Counted from the first letter of the stretch, positions 14,096 through 23,738 are shown. The stretch is 64,000 bases of DNA from Paenibacillus hemerocallicola (GCF_006265175.1 NZ_VDCQ01000036.1:1-64000), one strand, 5' to 3'. Program-made: numbers and translations. The notes: a model not told the origin generated them from the sequence alone.

Positions 14096-16390
14096 TCAAG
14101 ATGCGCTTTCCATCAGCAATTGTTCCATATCCTGCTTCGGCATCGGCTTGTAGAAATAGTAGCCTTGTATCCGGTCGCAGCCGATCGACCTTAAAAAAAC
14201 GTACTCGCTCTCCTCCTCCACTCCTTCTGCGACGATCGTCAAGCCGAGGCTCGAAGCCATAGCCGCGATCGCCCTTACGATACTGGCCAAGCTATTGTTG
14301 GCCGCAACGTCCCGGATGAACGATTGCGCGATCTTAAGCGTATCGACGCCGAACGTTCGCAAATGTCCGAGCGACGAGTAGCCGGTCCCGAAATCGTCCA
14401 TCGCGAGACGGATGCCGAGCGCCTTAAGCTCGGCCAGCTTGCTGGCCGCATCGCCGGTTTCCGATATCGCCGCGCTCTCCGTTATTTCAAGCATGAGCAA
14501 ATGCGGCTGCATGGCCGTTTCTGCCAAAATCGCTTGTACGCGCTCCACGAAATCGTCTTGCTCGAGCTGCTTCGGCGAAACATTGACCGCCATCTCCACA
14601 TCGAGCCAGCCGGATTTCCTCCATAGCTGCGCCTGCCTGCAGGCCGTCCGAAGCACCCATTCGCCGATCGGGACGATCAGTCCGGTCTCCTCCGCAAGCG
14701 GAATAAATTCAGCCGGATTGACGGGCTGACCGGAGCCGGTCCGCCAACGCAGCAGCGCCTCCACGCCGACGATCGAACCGTTTTCCGCGCTTACTTGCGG
14801 CTGGTAAAAGAGCATCAGCTCATTTTGCTCGAAAGCTTTGCGAAGCGCATGCTCCATCGTCCAGCGCTTGAACAAATCGCCGTTAAGCTGCTGCGTGTAC
14901 AGATGATGTCTTCCGCCGCCGAGCGATTTGGCCCGGTACATGGCTGCGTCCGCATTTTTCATCAACGTGTATGCGTCCGTCCCGTCTTGCGGATAGATGG
15001 CGATCCCGATGCTGGCCGAAGAGCGGATTTCGTGTCCGTCGACCAGGAGCGGAGCCGCTATCGCGCTTCCGATCCGGTTGGCGAGCCGAGGCAATTCTTC
15101 GGCTTGTTCCAGCCGTTCGATCAGCACGGTAAATTCGTCGCCTCCTTGCCGGGCGATTGAAATCGGTTCATGGAGTAGGCTTCGCAGCCGGTCTGCGACG
15201 ATGCGGATCATCCGGTCGCCGGCCATATGGCCCAAATTGTCGTTGACATATTTGAAACGGTCCAAGTCGATCAGCATGACGGCCAAGGCGAGATGCTCCC
15301 GTTCGGCCCGGGCGATCGCCTCGGACAGCTTCATTTCGAAGCAGCGCCGGTTCGGCAAATTCGACAACGGATCGTGATCGGCGAGAAAACGGGTCCGTTC
15401 GAGGCTCGACTGAAGCTTTCGGCACAAAGCGTCGTTCTCCAGCAGGACGATGACCTGGCGAACGAGAATACAAACGATGATCAGGGTGCTTGCAACCGAA
15501 ATCAATTCCCACCGCTCGCCGCGTTCGATCATGACGAACAACAGCGCGATCAGCGCAGCGTAGGGATATGCGATTCGCATGAGATCGGCGTTTGCCGAGT
15601 CGTCCCTTTGCGTTCCGGTTACTTGAAGCTCGACGGACGCCATTCCGGCGTAAGCGATCAGAAATAAGCCGAGCGACCAGAACGGGCCGATCCAGAGCGC
15701 CGTTTCGAAGTTGCCGTTCGCCATCCGCAGCAGGTACAACGAATCGGCACAGACGTTCAGCAGCAGCCCGAACGTCAACGCTCTCATGACCCGGACATGA
15801 AACAGCTTGCCGTAGCCGAAATGGGCCAAAAACAGGCAGCCGATGATGCACACGTCGGCCATCGGGTAAAACGTGACCGTGGCGGTCATCGTCCATGAGC
15901 TTGTGGCTTCCAAAATCGTCTCGATAGCCGGCTTTGCAATGAACTCGCAGCTTAGCGCGGTTATGGACACTCCGAGAATGATCGCATCGAACAGGAAGCG
16001 AAAGCCCTGAAACGCGTTTTTTACGCGGACCAGCAAATAAACGAGCGCAAAGACCATAAAGACGCTCTGCATCGCCCAGATCAGATCGGCAATGCTGGGG
16101 ACGGGGGCGGGGATATCGTATATCCATTCGTATCCGCTCCAATACAGCTGCGCGATCGCGTACAAGACGCTTCCAATCGAGAGCAGCAGCCAAAACCACC
16201 GCTCATGGCCGGAATGCGCGCGAAATACGGCGAATAAAACAAATGCCGAAATCAAAGGAGGAAGCGCTTCCAATATTAGCGCGGCGTCCAGCTGATTCGG
16301 CACGAAATAGATCCATACATATTCCAAGGCGACATACAGAAGCGAGAACAGCAAAAACGATTGGCGGTAACGTAGCATAGCCTTCGACAT
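14096..16390 (-). CDS. Membrane-bound GGDEF-EAL c-di-GMP enzyme
   Basis: About 764 aa. The N-terminal third holds eight or so hydrophobic segments, a membrane sensor of unknown ligand. A GGDEF domain follows with intact ARQGGDEFTVL, so diguanylate cyclase activity is possible; the inhibitory RxxD I-site upstream of GGDEF is absent (HEPI instead). The C-terminal EAL domain keeps EALLRWR, NVSPKQL and DDFGTGYSSLGHL, so c-di-GMP phosphodiesterase activity is expected too. The start is ambiguous between ATG 16390 and ATG 16378, both close to AAAGG/GAAGG. The gene stands alone; c-di-GMP targets are elsewhere. Confidence 0.9.
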   Translation of the reverse strand: MSKAMLRYRQSFLLFSLLYVALEYVWIYFVPNQLDAALILEALPPLISAFVLFAVFRAHSGHERWFWLLLSIGSVLYAIAQLYWSGYEWIYDIPAPVPSIADLIWAMQSVFMVFALVYLLVRVKNAFQGFRFLFDAIILGVSITALSCEFIAKPAIETILEATSSWTMTATVTFYPMADVCIIGCLFLAHFGYGKLFHVRVMRALTFGLLLNVCADSLYLLRMANGNFETALWIGPFWSLGLFLIAYAGMASVELQVTGTQRDDSANADLMRIAYPYAALIALLFVMIERGERWELISVASTLIIVCILVRQVIVLLENDALCRKLQSSLERTRFLADHDPLSNLPNRRCFEMKLSEAIARAEREHLALAVMLIDLDRFKYVNDNLGHMAGDRMIRIVADRLRSLLHEPISIARQGGDEFTVLIERLEQAEELPRLANRIGSAIAAPLLVDGHEIRSSASIGIAIYPQDGTDAYTLMKNADAAMYRAKSLGGGRHHLYTQQLNGDLFKRWTMEHALRKAFEQNELMLFYQPQVSAENGSIVGVEALLRWRTGSGQPVNPAEFIPLAEETGLIVPIGEWVLRTACRQAQLWRKSGWLDVEMAVNVSPKQLEQDDFVERVQAILAETAMQPHLLMLEITESAAISETGDAASKLAELKALGIRLAMDDFGTGYSSLGHLRTFGVDTLKIAQSFIRDVAANNSLASIVRAIAAMASSLGLTIVAEGVEEESEYVFLRSIGCDRIQGYYFYKPMPKQDMEQLLMESAS

Positions 16391-16555
16391 CCTTTCATGA
16401 TAGCAAACGCTCGTGCGGGATCGATTCGATCGGCGGGATAATGCCGTAAGGCTGCAGGAAAAGTCTAGGAGAAACAAATAGTTTTTTGTCGAAAAATAGT
16501 TCTTTGTGCCTATTATATCAAATGTTTGCCTAAAGGGATAGTTAAATATTAGTGC

Positions 16556-16600
16556 AAAAAAGGCCTCATCTTTAGAAATTCTCTAAAGATAAAGCCTTTC
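16556..16600 (-). terminator. Terminator of aminotransferase transcript
   Basis: A long stem (AAAGGC and ATCTTTAGA pairing with TCTAAAGAT and GCCTTT) around loop AATTC, with A6 on the plus strand at the left, giving a T-run on the minus strand. Confidence 0.85.
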
Positions 16601-16618
16601 TGTTTACGGTTGAAGCCT

Positions 16619-17908
16619 TTATTTGCCGACCATTTCCTTCAGGACCGTCTCGATCGCTTCCAGCGTAAAGTCGACGTCCTTGTCGGTATGGCTGTAGCTG
16701 AGGTGGTTGCGCTTGATGTTCATCGGCATTTTATAGATGCCCTTCTCGATCAGCTTTTTCCGGTATGCAACGTAAAATTGCGCGTCGTTGTGCTGCAGAT
16801 CGGTGTAGTTCACCGGTTCGAAATCCATGAAATAGGTCGTCCAGGTCGAGCCGAAGCCGGCTACGTAAGCTTTGATGCCGAGACGCTCGACAATGCCGCG
16901 GATTTCCGTGCGCATCCGGTCGCCCAAGCGGAAAATGTGCTCGTGCACCGGCTCGTTCTCCATCGTCTCGATCGTGGCGATACAGGCGGCGGTGCCTACG
17001 GCATGTCCGTTGTAGGTGCCTGCAAACCAAACGTCGCCGCCCGGTTGGGTGTTGAAGCGCTGCATGTACTCTTTCTTGCCGGCAATGGCGGCGACAGGGA
17101 AGCCGTTGGCCATCGCTTTGCCCATCGTCGTCAAGTCGGGAGTCACGCCCGCTACTTTCTGATAGCCGCCGAGGTCGTGGCGGAAGCCGGTGATGACTTC
17201 GTCGAAAATGAGCAGGGAGCCGTTGGCCGTGCAAAGCTCGCGAAGGCCTTCCAGGAAGCCCGGCTGCGGCATGATGATGCCGATATTGTGCGGGATCGGC
17301 TCCAAAATGATTGCCGCGATTTCGCCTTTGTTTTCATTAAAGGTACGCTCGACATCATCGAGATCGTTGAACGTGCAGACGAGCGTATTGTCGATCGCCT
17401 CGTCCAGGATGCCGGCCGATCCGGGATCGCGCTTGCCGATTTTGTCCCAGGCGCTGAGCATATTGCGGGCGACATAGTCGTGCCAGCCGTGGTAGCAGCC
17501 TTGGAACTTCATAATTTTTCTCCGCCCCGTTACGGCGCGGGACAGGCGGATCGCATGGTAGGTCGCTTCCGAGCCGGAGTTGCAGAGCAGCACTTGCTCG
17601 GCGGAAGGGACGTGGGTCGTTATTTTGCGCGAGGCCTCGATCTCCAGATCCGTCGTGCCTACGCCGTACATGTCGGTCGTGCTGAGCGCCTGAATGACTT
17701 TATTGTTGACGTAAGGATAGTTGTGACCGAGAATATAAGGCCCGAATGCGGCTTGATAGTCGATATATTTTTTGCCGTCGGCGTCGTAGATGTAGGCGCC
17801 TTCCCCTTTCGTAAAGACGAGAAACGGCTCTACGTTCCTTGTTGCGGAATGAACGCCTCCGGGCGTATATTTATTGCTTTCCTCGCGAAGCTTGGCGCTG
17901 TTGTTCAT
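16619..17908 (-). CDS. Class III aminotransferase (glutamate-1-semialdehyde aminomutase-like)
   Basis: 429-aa PLP enzyme. SGSEATYHAIRLSRA (from 111) binds the cofactor phosphate, LIFDEVITGFR contains the pyridine-N Asp236, and TTMGKAMANG carries the Schiff-base Lys264. It resembles HemL-type fold members, but its position next to sugar-catabolism genes rather than heme genes argues for an aminotransferase acting on a keto compound. ATG follows GGAGGAG. It is divergent from the SDR-IclR-dehydratase operon; the 355-bp gap contains matching operator-like sequences near each end. Confidence 0.88.
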   Translation of the reverse strand: MNNSAKLREESNKYTPGGVHSATRNVEPFLVFTKGEGAYIYDADGKKYIDYQAAFGPYILGHNYPYVNNKVIQALSTTDMYGVGTTDLEIEASRKITTHVPSAEQVLLCNSGSEATYHAIRLSRAVTGRRKIMKFQGCYHGWHDYVARNMLSAWDKIGKRDPGSAGILDEAIDNTLVCTFNDLDDVERTFNENKGEIAAIILEPIPHNIGIIMPQPGFLEGLRELCTANGSLLIFDEVITGFRHDLGGYQKVAGVTPDLTTMGKAMANGFPVAAIAGKKEYMQRFNTQPGGDVWFAGTYNGHAVGTAACIATIETMENEPVHEHIFRLGDRMRTEIRGIVERLGIKAYVAGFGSTWTTYFMDFEPVNYTDLQHNDAQFYVAYRKKLIEKGIYKMPMNIKRNHLSYSHTDKDVDFTLEAIETVLKEMVGK

Positions 17909-17924
17909 GTCGCTCCTCCAAATA

Positions 17925-17941
17925 TTCAGTATATTAAATAT
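17925..17941. promoter_or_regulatory. Operator candidate, left copy
   Basis: TTCAGTATATTAAATAT lies 17 bp upstream of the aminotransferase ATG and is followed by GTTCAATA (17943-17950). The same motif recurs in inverted orientation at 18209-18223. It may be a site for the IclR protein encoded in this cluster. Confidence 0.4.
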
Positions 17942-18208
17942 CGTTCAATAAGTTGATTATAGGGTGTCGTTATTCCAGAAGTCAACCGGATATTAAGGGA
18001 ACCCGACATTTTTTAACGATAAAGAAAGTTTAACTTCGCTAAAGTACTACAGCGAAATAAGACTTTCATTACCAAGAGAAACAGTCGCTGAATCGCGGTC
18101 GCTCATCTTCGAAATACGTCGATATACGTTTTTCTTATTGTTTTCACGACAGTCGCAACATTCAATTGACAACGAAAAAAGGATTCCACTATTATTATAG
18201 TGAATAAT

Positions 18209-18223
18209 GTTCAATATACTAAG
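18209..18223. promoter_or_regulatory. Operator candidate, right copy
   Basis: GTTCAATATACTAAG; its complement CTTAGTATATTGAAC matches the left site in AGTATATTrAA. It lies 41 bp upstream of the SDR start. The rest of the 17909-18263 gap is AT-rich and presumably contains both divergent promoters. Confidence 0.4.
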
Positions 18224-18263
18224 TCGACCATTCCGAGATGTTTGTCGGAGGAGGAACTAATTG

Positions 18264-19028
18264 ATGAAGCTATCCGGGAAGAAAGCGTTAATAACGGGCG
18301 GGGCTCAAGGAATCGGGCAGGGCATCGCCGAGAAATTTATGCGCGAAGGCGCGGAGCTGTATTTGCTCGATGTGAGAAGCGGGGAATTGAAGGAAACGGT
18401 CGAGGCGCTGCGCGGCGAATCGTCGTCGCGGGTCGAATACGCCGTATGCGATCTCAGCGACTTGGACGCCACGGTCGCTGCGGCCGAGCGAGCATGGTCC
18501 GAGATGGGCGGCATCGACATTTTGATCAATAATGCGGGTATCGCGTTTCGCGAGCCGTTCACGGGAATATCGCTCGAACGTTGGAAAAAAGTGATGGACG
18601 TCAACGTCAATGCGATGTTCGTGCTAAGCCAAGCCATCGCGAACCGGATGGTCGAATGCGGCCAAGGCGGCTCGATCGTCAACATGACCTCGAAGAACGG
18701 CTTGGCCGGAAGCTCCATGCTGGCCCATTACAATGCTTCCAAGGGCGCCGTCGTGCTGCTGACCCAATCGATGGCCGTCGAGCTCGCTTCGCACGGGATC
18801 CGGGTCAATGCGGTTGCGCCGGGCTTTATCGACACGCCGCTCGACCGGAAGCTGAAGCAGCAGGACCAATCTCTGAACTTGACCGCGCGGACGCCCATGG
18901 GCCGGCTCGGCTCGGTGGAAGAGGTTGCGAACGCCTTCCTGTTCCTCGCCTCCGACGATGCTTCCTATATAACGGGAACGACGCTTCCGGTGGACGGCGG
19001 GCATCTGGCCAATGCCGGCGAGCTGTAG
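18264..19028 (+). CDS. SDR family oxidoreductase of sugar-acid cluster
   Basis: 254-aa short-chain dehydrogenase with TGGAQGIG (11-18), NNAG (89-92) and the catalytic Ser143, Tyr156 and Lys160 (HYNASK). The Asp in YLLDVRS suggests NAD dependence. ATG 18264 is 9 nt after GGAGGAGG. As first gene of an operon with an IlvD/Edd dehydratase and a lactonase-like amidohydrolase it fits the role of aldose or sugar-acid dehydrogenase. That role is inferred from context only. Confidence 0.9.
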   Translation: MKLSGKKALITGGAQGIGQGIAEKFMREGAELYLLDVRSGELKETVEALRGESSSRVEYAVCDLSDLDATVAAAERAWSEMGGIDILINNAGIAFREPFTGISLERWKKVMDVNVNAMFVLSQAIANRMVECGQGGSIVNMTSKNGLAGSSMLAHYNASKGAVVLLTQSMAVELASHGIRVNAVAPGFIDTPLDRKLKQQDQSLNLTARTPMGRLGSVEEVANAFLFLASDDASYITGTTLPVDGGHLANAGEL

Positions 19029-19144
19029 GCACGGATTTTTTTGAAATTCCGATTAACGAGTCCGAAAAAATGAGAATCGAAATCTAGTATAACCCGAATA
19101 AGCATTACGGATACGACCAAGCACGAGAGAAGGAGGAACCGTCA

Positions 19145-19957
19145 TTGAAAAAGCAGCCGAAGGAATATTCGGTTCCCGCCATCGATAAAACGGTAGCCAT
19201 TCTGAACGCGGTGGCCGATCGTCAGCTATCGATACAAGACATTCATACGACGCTTAACGTTCCGAAATCGACCGCTTTCGTCATTCTCAACGCGCTGGAG
19301 CAATATTCGCTTATCCAGAAAACGCCGGAAGGCAAATACAGGCTAGGTCACGGGGTGCTGCGTTGGGGGATCGGCTATATGAAGTCGATGGATCTCGTGA
19401 CGATCGCCCGGCCGCACTTGGAGAGTTTGATAGCGGATACGCCATTCACGGCTCATCTGGCCGTATCGGAGAAAGATAAGCCGGTGTATGTGGATAAAGT
19501 GGAAGGAAACGGGTTCGTCCGCTTCGCCACCAATATCGGACAAATCCAGCCGCTGCATATGTCCGGCGTAGGGAAAGCGATCGCGTCGGGCATGTCGGAC
19601 GAGGAAATCGCCGTCCTGCTGACGGCGGAGCTGGAGGATGCCCCGGATAAGCTCGGGCGGACGCTGGAAAAACTGATGGAAGACGTCCGCTATGTGCGCA
19701 AATACGGGTATTCGATCGAGGACGAGGAATTCGAAGAGGGCATCCGCTGTATCGGAGCGCCGATCCGCAACGAGAACGGGCACGTGTTCGCTTCGATCAG
19801 CATCACGTCCTTGAATAAAGATTTGCCCGCCACGAAATTTCAGCAGGTCGGGGAGGCGGTCCGGGATACGGCCGACCGCATATCCGCGGAGCTCGGGTAT
19901 ATGCAGCAGCAGACGATGCCGAAAGGGGAATTGCCGAGACATGGGAACGGGCGATAA
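19145..19957 (+). CDS. IclR family transcriptional regulator
   Basis: 270 aa. A winged HTH occupies about residues 10-65 (LSIQDIHTTLNVPKSTAFVI). The effector domain follows with HLAVSEKDKPVYVDKVEG, PLHMSGVGKAIAS and FEEGIRCIGAPI, the last a signature of IclR ligand domains. TTG start is preceded by AAGGAGGA. It sits inside the catabolic operon and overlaps the dehydratase gene by 17 bp, so it probably senses a pathway intermediate and controls both divergent units through the sites at 17925 and 18209. Confidence 0.92.
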   Translation: MKKQPKEYSVPAIDKTVAILNAVADRQLSIQDIHTTLNVPKSTAFVILNALEQYSLIQKTPEGKYRLGHGVLRWGIGYMKSMDLVTIARPHLESLIADTPFTAHLAVSEKDKPVYVDKVEGNGFVRFATNIGQIQPLHMSGVGKAIASGMSDEEIAVLLTAELEDAPDKLGRTLEKLMEDVRYVRKYGYSIEDEEFEEGIRCIGAPIRNENGHVFASISITSLNKDLPATKFQQVGEAVRDTADRISAELGYMQQQTMPKGELPRHGNGR

Positions 19958-21719
19958 CAAGGAAACCGGCGCAATCGGGAAACAAACCGGCGACGGCGAT
20001 CAAGAAAAGCTTCGCGGAGCGAAATATTTTCAGGATCCGGGCTTTTGGGGATTTATCCACCGGTCTTTTACGAAATCGATGGGGTATACGGACGAGGATT
20101 TGCGCAAGCCGGTCATCGGGATCGCCAACACGTTCAGCGAGCTGAACAAATGCCATTCCAACTTCAACGAGCTGGTCGACTACGTGAAGCGGGGAGTGTG
20201 GCAGGCCGGCGGCTTGCCGATGGAATTTCCGACGATCTCCATCGGTGAGCCGTACGTGAAGCCGACTACGATGCTGCTTCGCAACCTGATGGCGATGGAT
20301 ACCGAGGAAATGATCAAAGCCCATCCGCTCGACGGCGTCGTTCTCGTAGGCGGCTGCGACAAAACGGTGCCGGCGCAGCTGATGGCCGCGATCAGCGCGA
20401 ACGTCCCGGCGATCGTCCTGACCGGCGGACCGATGCTCAACGGCAGGCTGAACGGACAGTCTCTGGGGGCCTGTACGGACTGCTACAAATATACGCTCGA
20501 GCATAAGGCGGGCAACATTACGGACAAAGAGCTGTCGACGGCTGAAGACGCGATTTGCCGCAGCGACGGACATTGCATGGTAATGGGAACGGCCAGCACG
20601 ATGGCTTCGATCGCGGAAGCGCTCGGCATGGCGCTGCCCGGCTGTGCGGCGATTCCCGCTCCGGATTCGCGCCGCAAGCATATGGCCGAACGGACGGGCA
20701 AGCAAATCGTGGAAGTCGTACGGCAAAACATTCGTCCGCGCGATGTCATTACGCCCAAATCGATCGAGAACGCGATTCGCGTGACGATGGCGAGCGGCGG
20801 CTCGACCAATGCGATCATCCATCTGGTCGCCATCGCGGGCAGGCTCGGCTACAAGCTGGAGCTGGAAACGTTCGACAAGCTCGCGGCCGATACGCCGTTC
20901 CTGCTCAACCTGAAGCCGTCTGGCAAATATATGATGGAAGAATATTTCGAAGCGGGCGGCGTTCCGTCGCTTATGAAAGAGCTGGAATCGAAGCTGCATA
21001 CGGATTGCCTGACCGTGACCGGCGGAACTGTCGCGGATAATCTTCGCGGAGTATATACGATCAATTCCGACGTGATCGCATCGCTCGATCGTCCGCTTGC
21101 GGAACAGGGAGGCATCGCCGTCCTTCGCGGGAACTTGTCCCCGAACGGCGCGCTGATCAAGCAGACAGCCGTTTCTCCTCATCTGAAGAAGCATCGCGGC
21201 AAGGCGGTCGTCTTCCACTCGCCGGCCGATTTGGAGGCGCGCATCGACGATCCGGATTTGGACGTGGACGAGAACAGCGTGCTGGTGCTTATAAATGCCG
21301 GGCCGAAAGGCGCTCCGGCCATGCCGGAAATCGGGCAAATCCCGATTCCGCAGAAGCTGCTGCTGAAGGGAGTCCGCGATATGGTGCGCATCTCCGACGC
21401 GCGGATCAGCGGGACGTCCTACGGCGCTCTCATCGTGCATACCGCCCCGGAAGCCGCGATCGGCGGTCCGCTGGCGCTCGTCCGCGACGGCGACGAGATC
21501 GAGCTGGACATCGAGGAGCGCAAGCTGCAGCTGCATGTAGACGATTCGACGCTCGAGCTGAGGAGAAAGGATTGGAAGCCGGCCGAGCCCGCTTACGACC
21601 GCGGATACGGCTTGCTGTTTCTGGAGCACGTGCTGCAGGCGGACGAAGGCTGCGATTTCGATTTCTTGCTTCCCAAGGAGCTGCGCGAAGCGCGCAAGAA
21701 AGGCGGGAATGACCAATGA
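19941..21719 (+). CDS. IlvD/Edd family dehydratase (sugar-acid dehydratase-like)
   Basis: 592-aa Fe-S dehydratase. The three expected cluster cysteines are visible: Cys71 (NKCHSN), Cys139 (GGCDKT) and Cys212 (DGHCMVMGTASTM). The family includes dihydroxy-acid dehydratase (IlvD), phosphogluconate dehydratase and pentonate/hexonate dehydratases. The absence of other branched-chain amino acid genes and the presence of a dehydrogenase, a lactonase-like gene and an IclR regulator favour a sugar-acid dehydratase producing a 2-keto-3-deoxy acid. It overlaps both neighbours (17 bp and 4 bp), indicating tight coupling. Confidence 0.9.
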   Translation: MGTGDNKETGAIGKQTGDGDQEKLRGAKYFQDPGFWGFIHRSFTKSMGYTDEDLRKPVIGIANTFSELNKCHSNFNELVDYVKRGVWQAGGLPMEFPTISIGEPYVKPTTMLLRNLMAMDTEEMIKAHPLDGVVLVGGCDKTVPAQLMAAISANVPAIVLTGGPMLNGRLNGQSLGACTDCYKYTLEHKAGNITDKELSTAEDAICRSDGHCMVMGTASTMASIAEALGMALPGCAAIPAPDSRRKHMAERTGKQIVEVVRQNIRPRDVITPKSIENAIRVTMASGGSTNAIIHLVAIAGRLGYKLELETFDKLAADTPFLLNLKPSGKYMMEEYFEAGGVPSLMKELESKLHTDCLTVTGGTVADNLRGVYTINSDVIASLDRPLAEQGGIAVLRGNLSPNGALIKQTAVSPHLKKHRGKAVVFHSPADLEARIDDPDLDVDENSVLVLINAGPKGAPAMPEIGQIPIPQKLLLKGVRDMVRISDARISGTSYGALIVHTAPEAAIGGPLALVRDGDEIELDIEERKLQLHVDDSTLELRRKDWKPAEPAYDRGYGLLFLEHVLQADEGCDFDFLLPKELREARKKGGNDQ

Positions 21720-22552
21720 TCTTCGATTGCCATACGCATCTGTTTTTGCCGGGACAAGTAGGCGGAGAATGGAAAGCGGCGGCCAAACGGGCGTGGAACG
21801 TCGACGACGTGATCGCCACCGAGGAGCAGCACCGCGAAAGCGTAAAAGGGTTCGACGGAGCGATCGTGCTGGCGTTCGATGCCCCGGCTGTCGGGGCGCA
21901 CGTGCCGAATGAAGATGTCGCACGTTATTGCGCCACGGCGCCGGGCAAGCTGTTCGGCTTCGCCAGCGTCGATCCGAACCGGCCGAACGCCGCGCGTCTG
22001 CTGGAAGAGGCCATATCCGAGTACAAGCTTGTCGGATTGAAGCTCGGTCCGATTTACCAAAACTTTTACCCGAACGACAAGCAGCATTACGCGTTCTATG
22101 CCAAGGCGAGCGAATTGAAGCTGCCGATCATGTGGCACCAAGGCACGTCTTTCATTCCGGAAGGCTATTTGGACGCTTCCCGACCGGTCGAGCTCGATCC
22201 GATAGCCCGCACGTTCCCGGACTTGAAGATGATTATCGCCCATATGGGTCATCCGTGGATCGACGAATGCATCTCGGTCGTCCGCAAAAATCCGAACGTC
22301 TACATGGATATGTCCGCACTCGGCTCCCGCCCGTGGCAGTTCTACAACGCGCTTGTCTCGGCGATGGAATACGGCGTGACGCATAAAATTTTGTTCGGCT
22401 CGGACTTCCCGTTTTTCACGACGCAGCAAACGATCGATTTGTTCCGCAACGTGAACCAGTTCGCCAAAGGAACGACTTTGCCGCAAATTCCCGATCAGGT
22501 GATCGAGGACATTATTCACCGCAATACGCCAGAAATTTTGGGGCTCGTATAA
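21716..22552 (+). CDS. Amidohydrolase family protein, putative sugar lactonase
   Basis: 278-aa Amidohydro_2 enzyme with canonical metal motif DCHTH at the N-terminus, IMWHQGT, IIAHMGHPW and the C-terminal FGSDFPFF. Family members include fuconolactonase- and rhamnonolactonase-type enzymes and metal-dependent decarboxylases. Its start overlaps the dehydratase stop in an ATGA. The order dehydrogenase, dehydratase, lactonase-like hydrolase matches a non-phosphorylative sugar oxidation route. Activity is inferred. Confidence 0.85.
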   Translation: MIFDCHTHLFLPGQVGGEWKAAAKRAWNVDDVIATEEQHRESVKGFDGAIVLAFDAPAVGAHVPNEDVARYCATAPGKLFGFASVDPNRPNAARLLEEAISEYKLVGLKLGPIYQNFYPNDKQHYAFYAKASELKLPIMWHQGTSFIPEGYLDASRPVELDPIARTFPDLKMIIAHMGHPWIDECISVVRKNPNVYMDMSALGSRPWQFYNALVSAMEYGVTHKILFGSDFPFFTTQQTIDLFRNVNQFAKGTTLPQIPDQVIEDIIHRNTPEILGLV

Positions 22553-22577
22553 CCCCGATGGGACGGAGTTGATTCCT

Positions 22578-23738
22578 ATGACGTTGAAGGTAGGTATCGT
22601 CGGAGCGCGGGGGCTGAGCAATTTGCTCGGCTTCCGGGCTATTCCCGACGTTGAAGTAACGGCGCTGTGCGATTTGCACGAAGGCTTGCTGAAGGAGCAG
22701 GCGGAGAAGTTCCATATTTCTAGCACGTACCGGATTTACGAGGATATGCTGGAATCGGACATCGATGCGGTCGTCATCTCGACGCCGATGCAGCTGCACG
22801 TCCAGCAGACGATCCAAGCGCTGGAGGCGGGCAAGCACGTCATGTGCGAAGTGACGGCCGGCGTTACGATGGACGAGCTATGGTGGCTGAAGGAAGCGGT
22901 CGAGAAGCATAGCGACAAGGTGTTCATGTTCGCCGAGAACTATTGCTACATTCCTACGAACCAGCTTATCGCGAATATGGTGAACCAAGGCTTGTTCGGC
23001 GAAGTGTATTTCGGCGAAGGCGAGTATATCCATGATGTCAAGCATCTGGCATACGGCTACAACCGCCGCGTACCCGGCGAGAAGGCCGCATCGGGCAAAA
23101 CGTCGTGGCGCAATTATTGGCAGTTCGGCAAGCGGGGCAACTTTTATCCGACTCACAGCTTGGGACCGGTCATGCAATGGTTCAAGGGCGACCGGATCAA
23201 GTCGATTTCCACCTTCGCCACCGGCTGGCATACCGCTCCGCAATTCCGCCAGGAGGATACGTCGGTCACGATGTGCCAGATGGAGAGCGGCAAGCTGATC
23301 AAGCTGAGACTGGACTGTATGTCGAACCGTCCGCATAACGGCGCTTACTACACGCTGCAAGGGACGAAGGGCTGCTATGAGGCTCCCAGAGGACTGGGCG
23401 ATCAGCACAAAATATATTTCCATACGGACGGCGAAGATCCGAACAAGGCAAAATGGCGGCCGCTCAGCGACTTCAACGACCTGCTGCCGGAACGGTACCG
23501 CAACGTCACGGAAGAGCAGCGCAGTGCCGGTCATTGGGGCGGCGACTACTTCATCGTGCAGGACTTCGTCGATTCGATCCGGAACGGCACGAAGCCGCCG
23601 ATCGACGTATACGACGCTTGCGAGTGGACGGCGGTAGGACTGCTGTCCGAGCTGTCGGTCACGAACGGCGGCAAAGTGATGGACGTACCGGATTTCCGCA
23701 AAACCAGCACTTATAAGGAACAAATTATCCGGCTGTAA
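22578..23738 (+). CDS. Gfo/Idh/MocA family oxidoreductase
   Basis: 386 aa. The N-terminal Rossmann fold begins VGIVGARGLSNLLGF. The usual EKP motif after the cofactor site is replaced by EVTAG (CEVTAGVTMDEL), an atypical variant. The C-terminal alpha/beta domain carries the substrate site around WRNYWQFGKRGNFYPTHSLG. ATG 22578 is 9 nt after GGACGGAG; an upstream TTG overlaps that site. Last gene of the cluster; probably oxidises or epimerises a sugar intermediate. Confidence 0.88.
   Translation: MTLKVGIVGARGLSNLLGFRAIPDVEVTALCDLHEGLLKEQAEKFHISSTYRIYEDMLESDIDAVVISTPMQLHVQQTIQALEAGKHVMCEVTAGVTMDELWWLKEAVEKHSDKVFMFAENYCYIPTNQLIANMVNQGLFGEVYFGEGEYIHDVKHLAYGYNRRVPGEKAASGKTSWRNYWQFGKRGNFYPTHSLGPVMQWFKGDRIKSISTFATGWHTAPQFRQEDTSVTMCQMESGKLIKLRLDCMSNRPHNGAYYTLQGTKGCYEAPRGLGDQHKIYFHTDGEDPNKAKWRPLSDFNDLLPERYRNVTEEQRSAGHWGGDYFIVQDFVDSIRNGTKPPIDVYDACEWTAVGLLSELSVTNGGKVMDVPDFRKTSTYKEQIIRL

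Noticed and set aside
16619-17956. 448-codon plus-strand frame
   Set aside because: Antisense to the aminotransferase, which carries all PLP-enzyme motifs.
19803-21923. 706-codon open frame on the minus strand
   Set aside because: Antisense to the IlvD/Edd dehydratase, which has intact cluster cysteines; no motif and no ribosome site.
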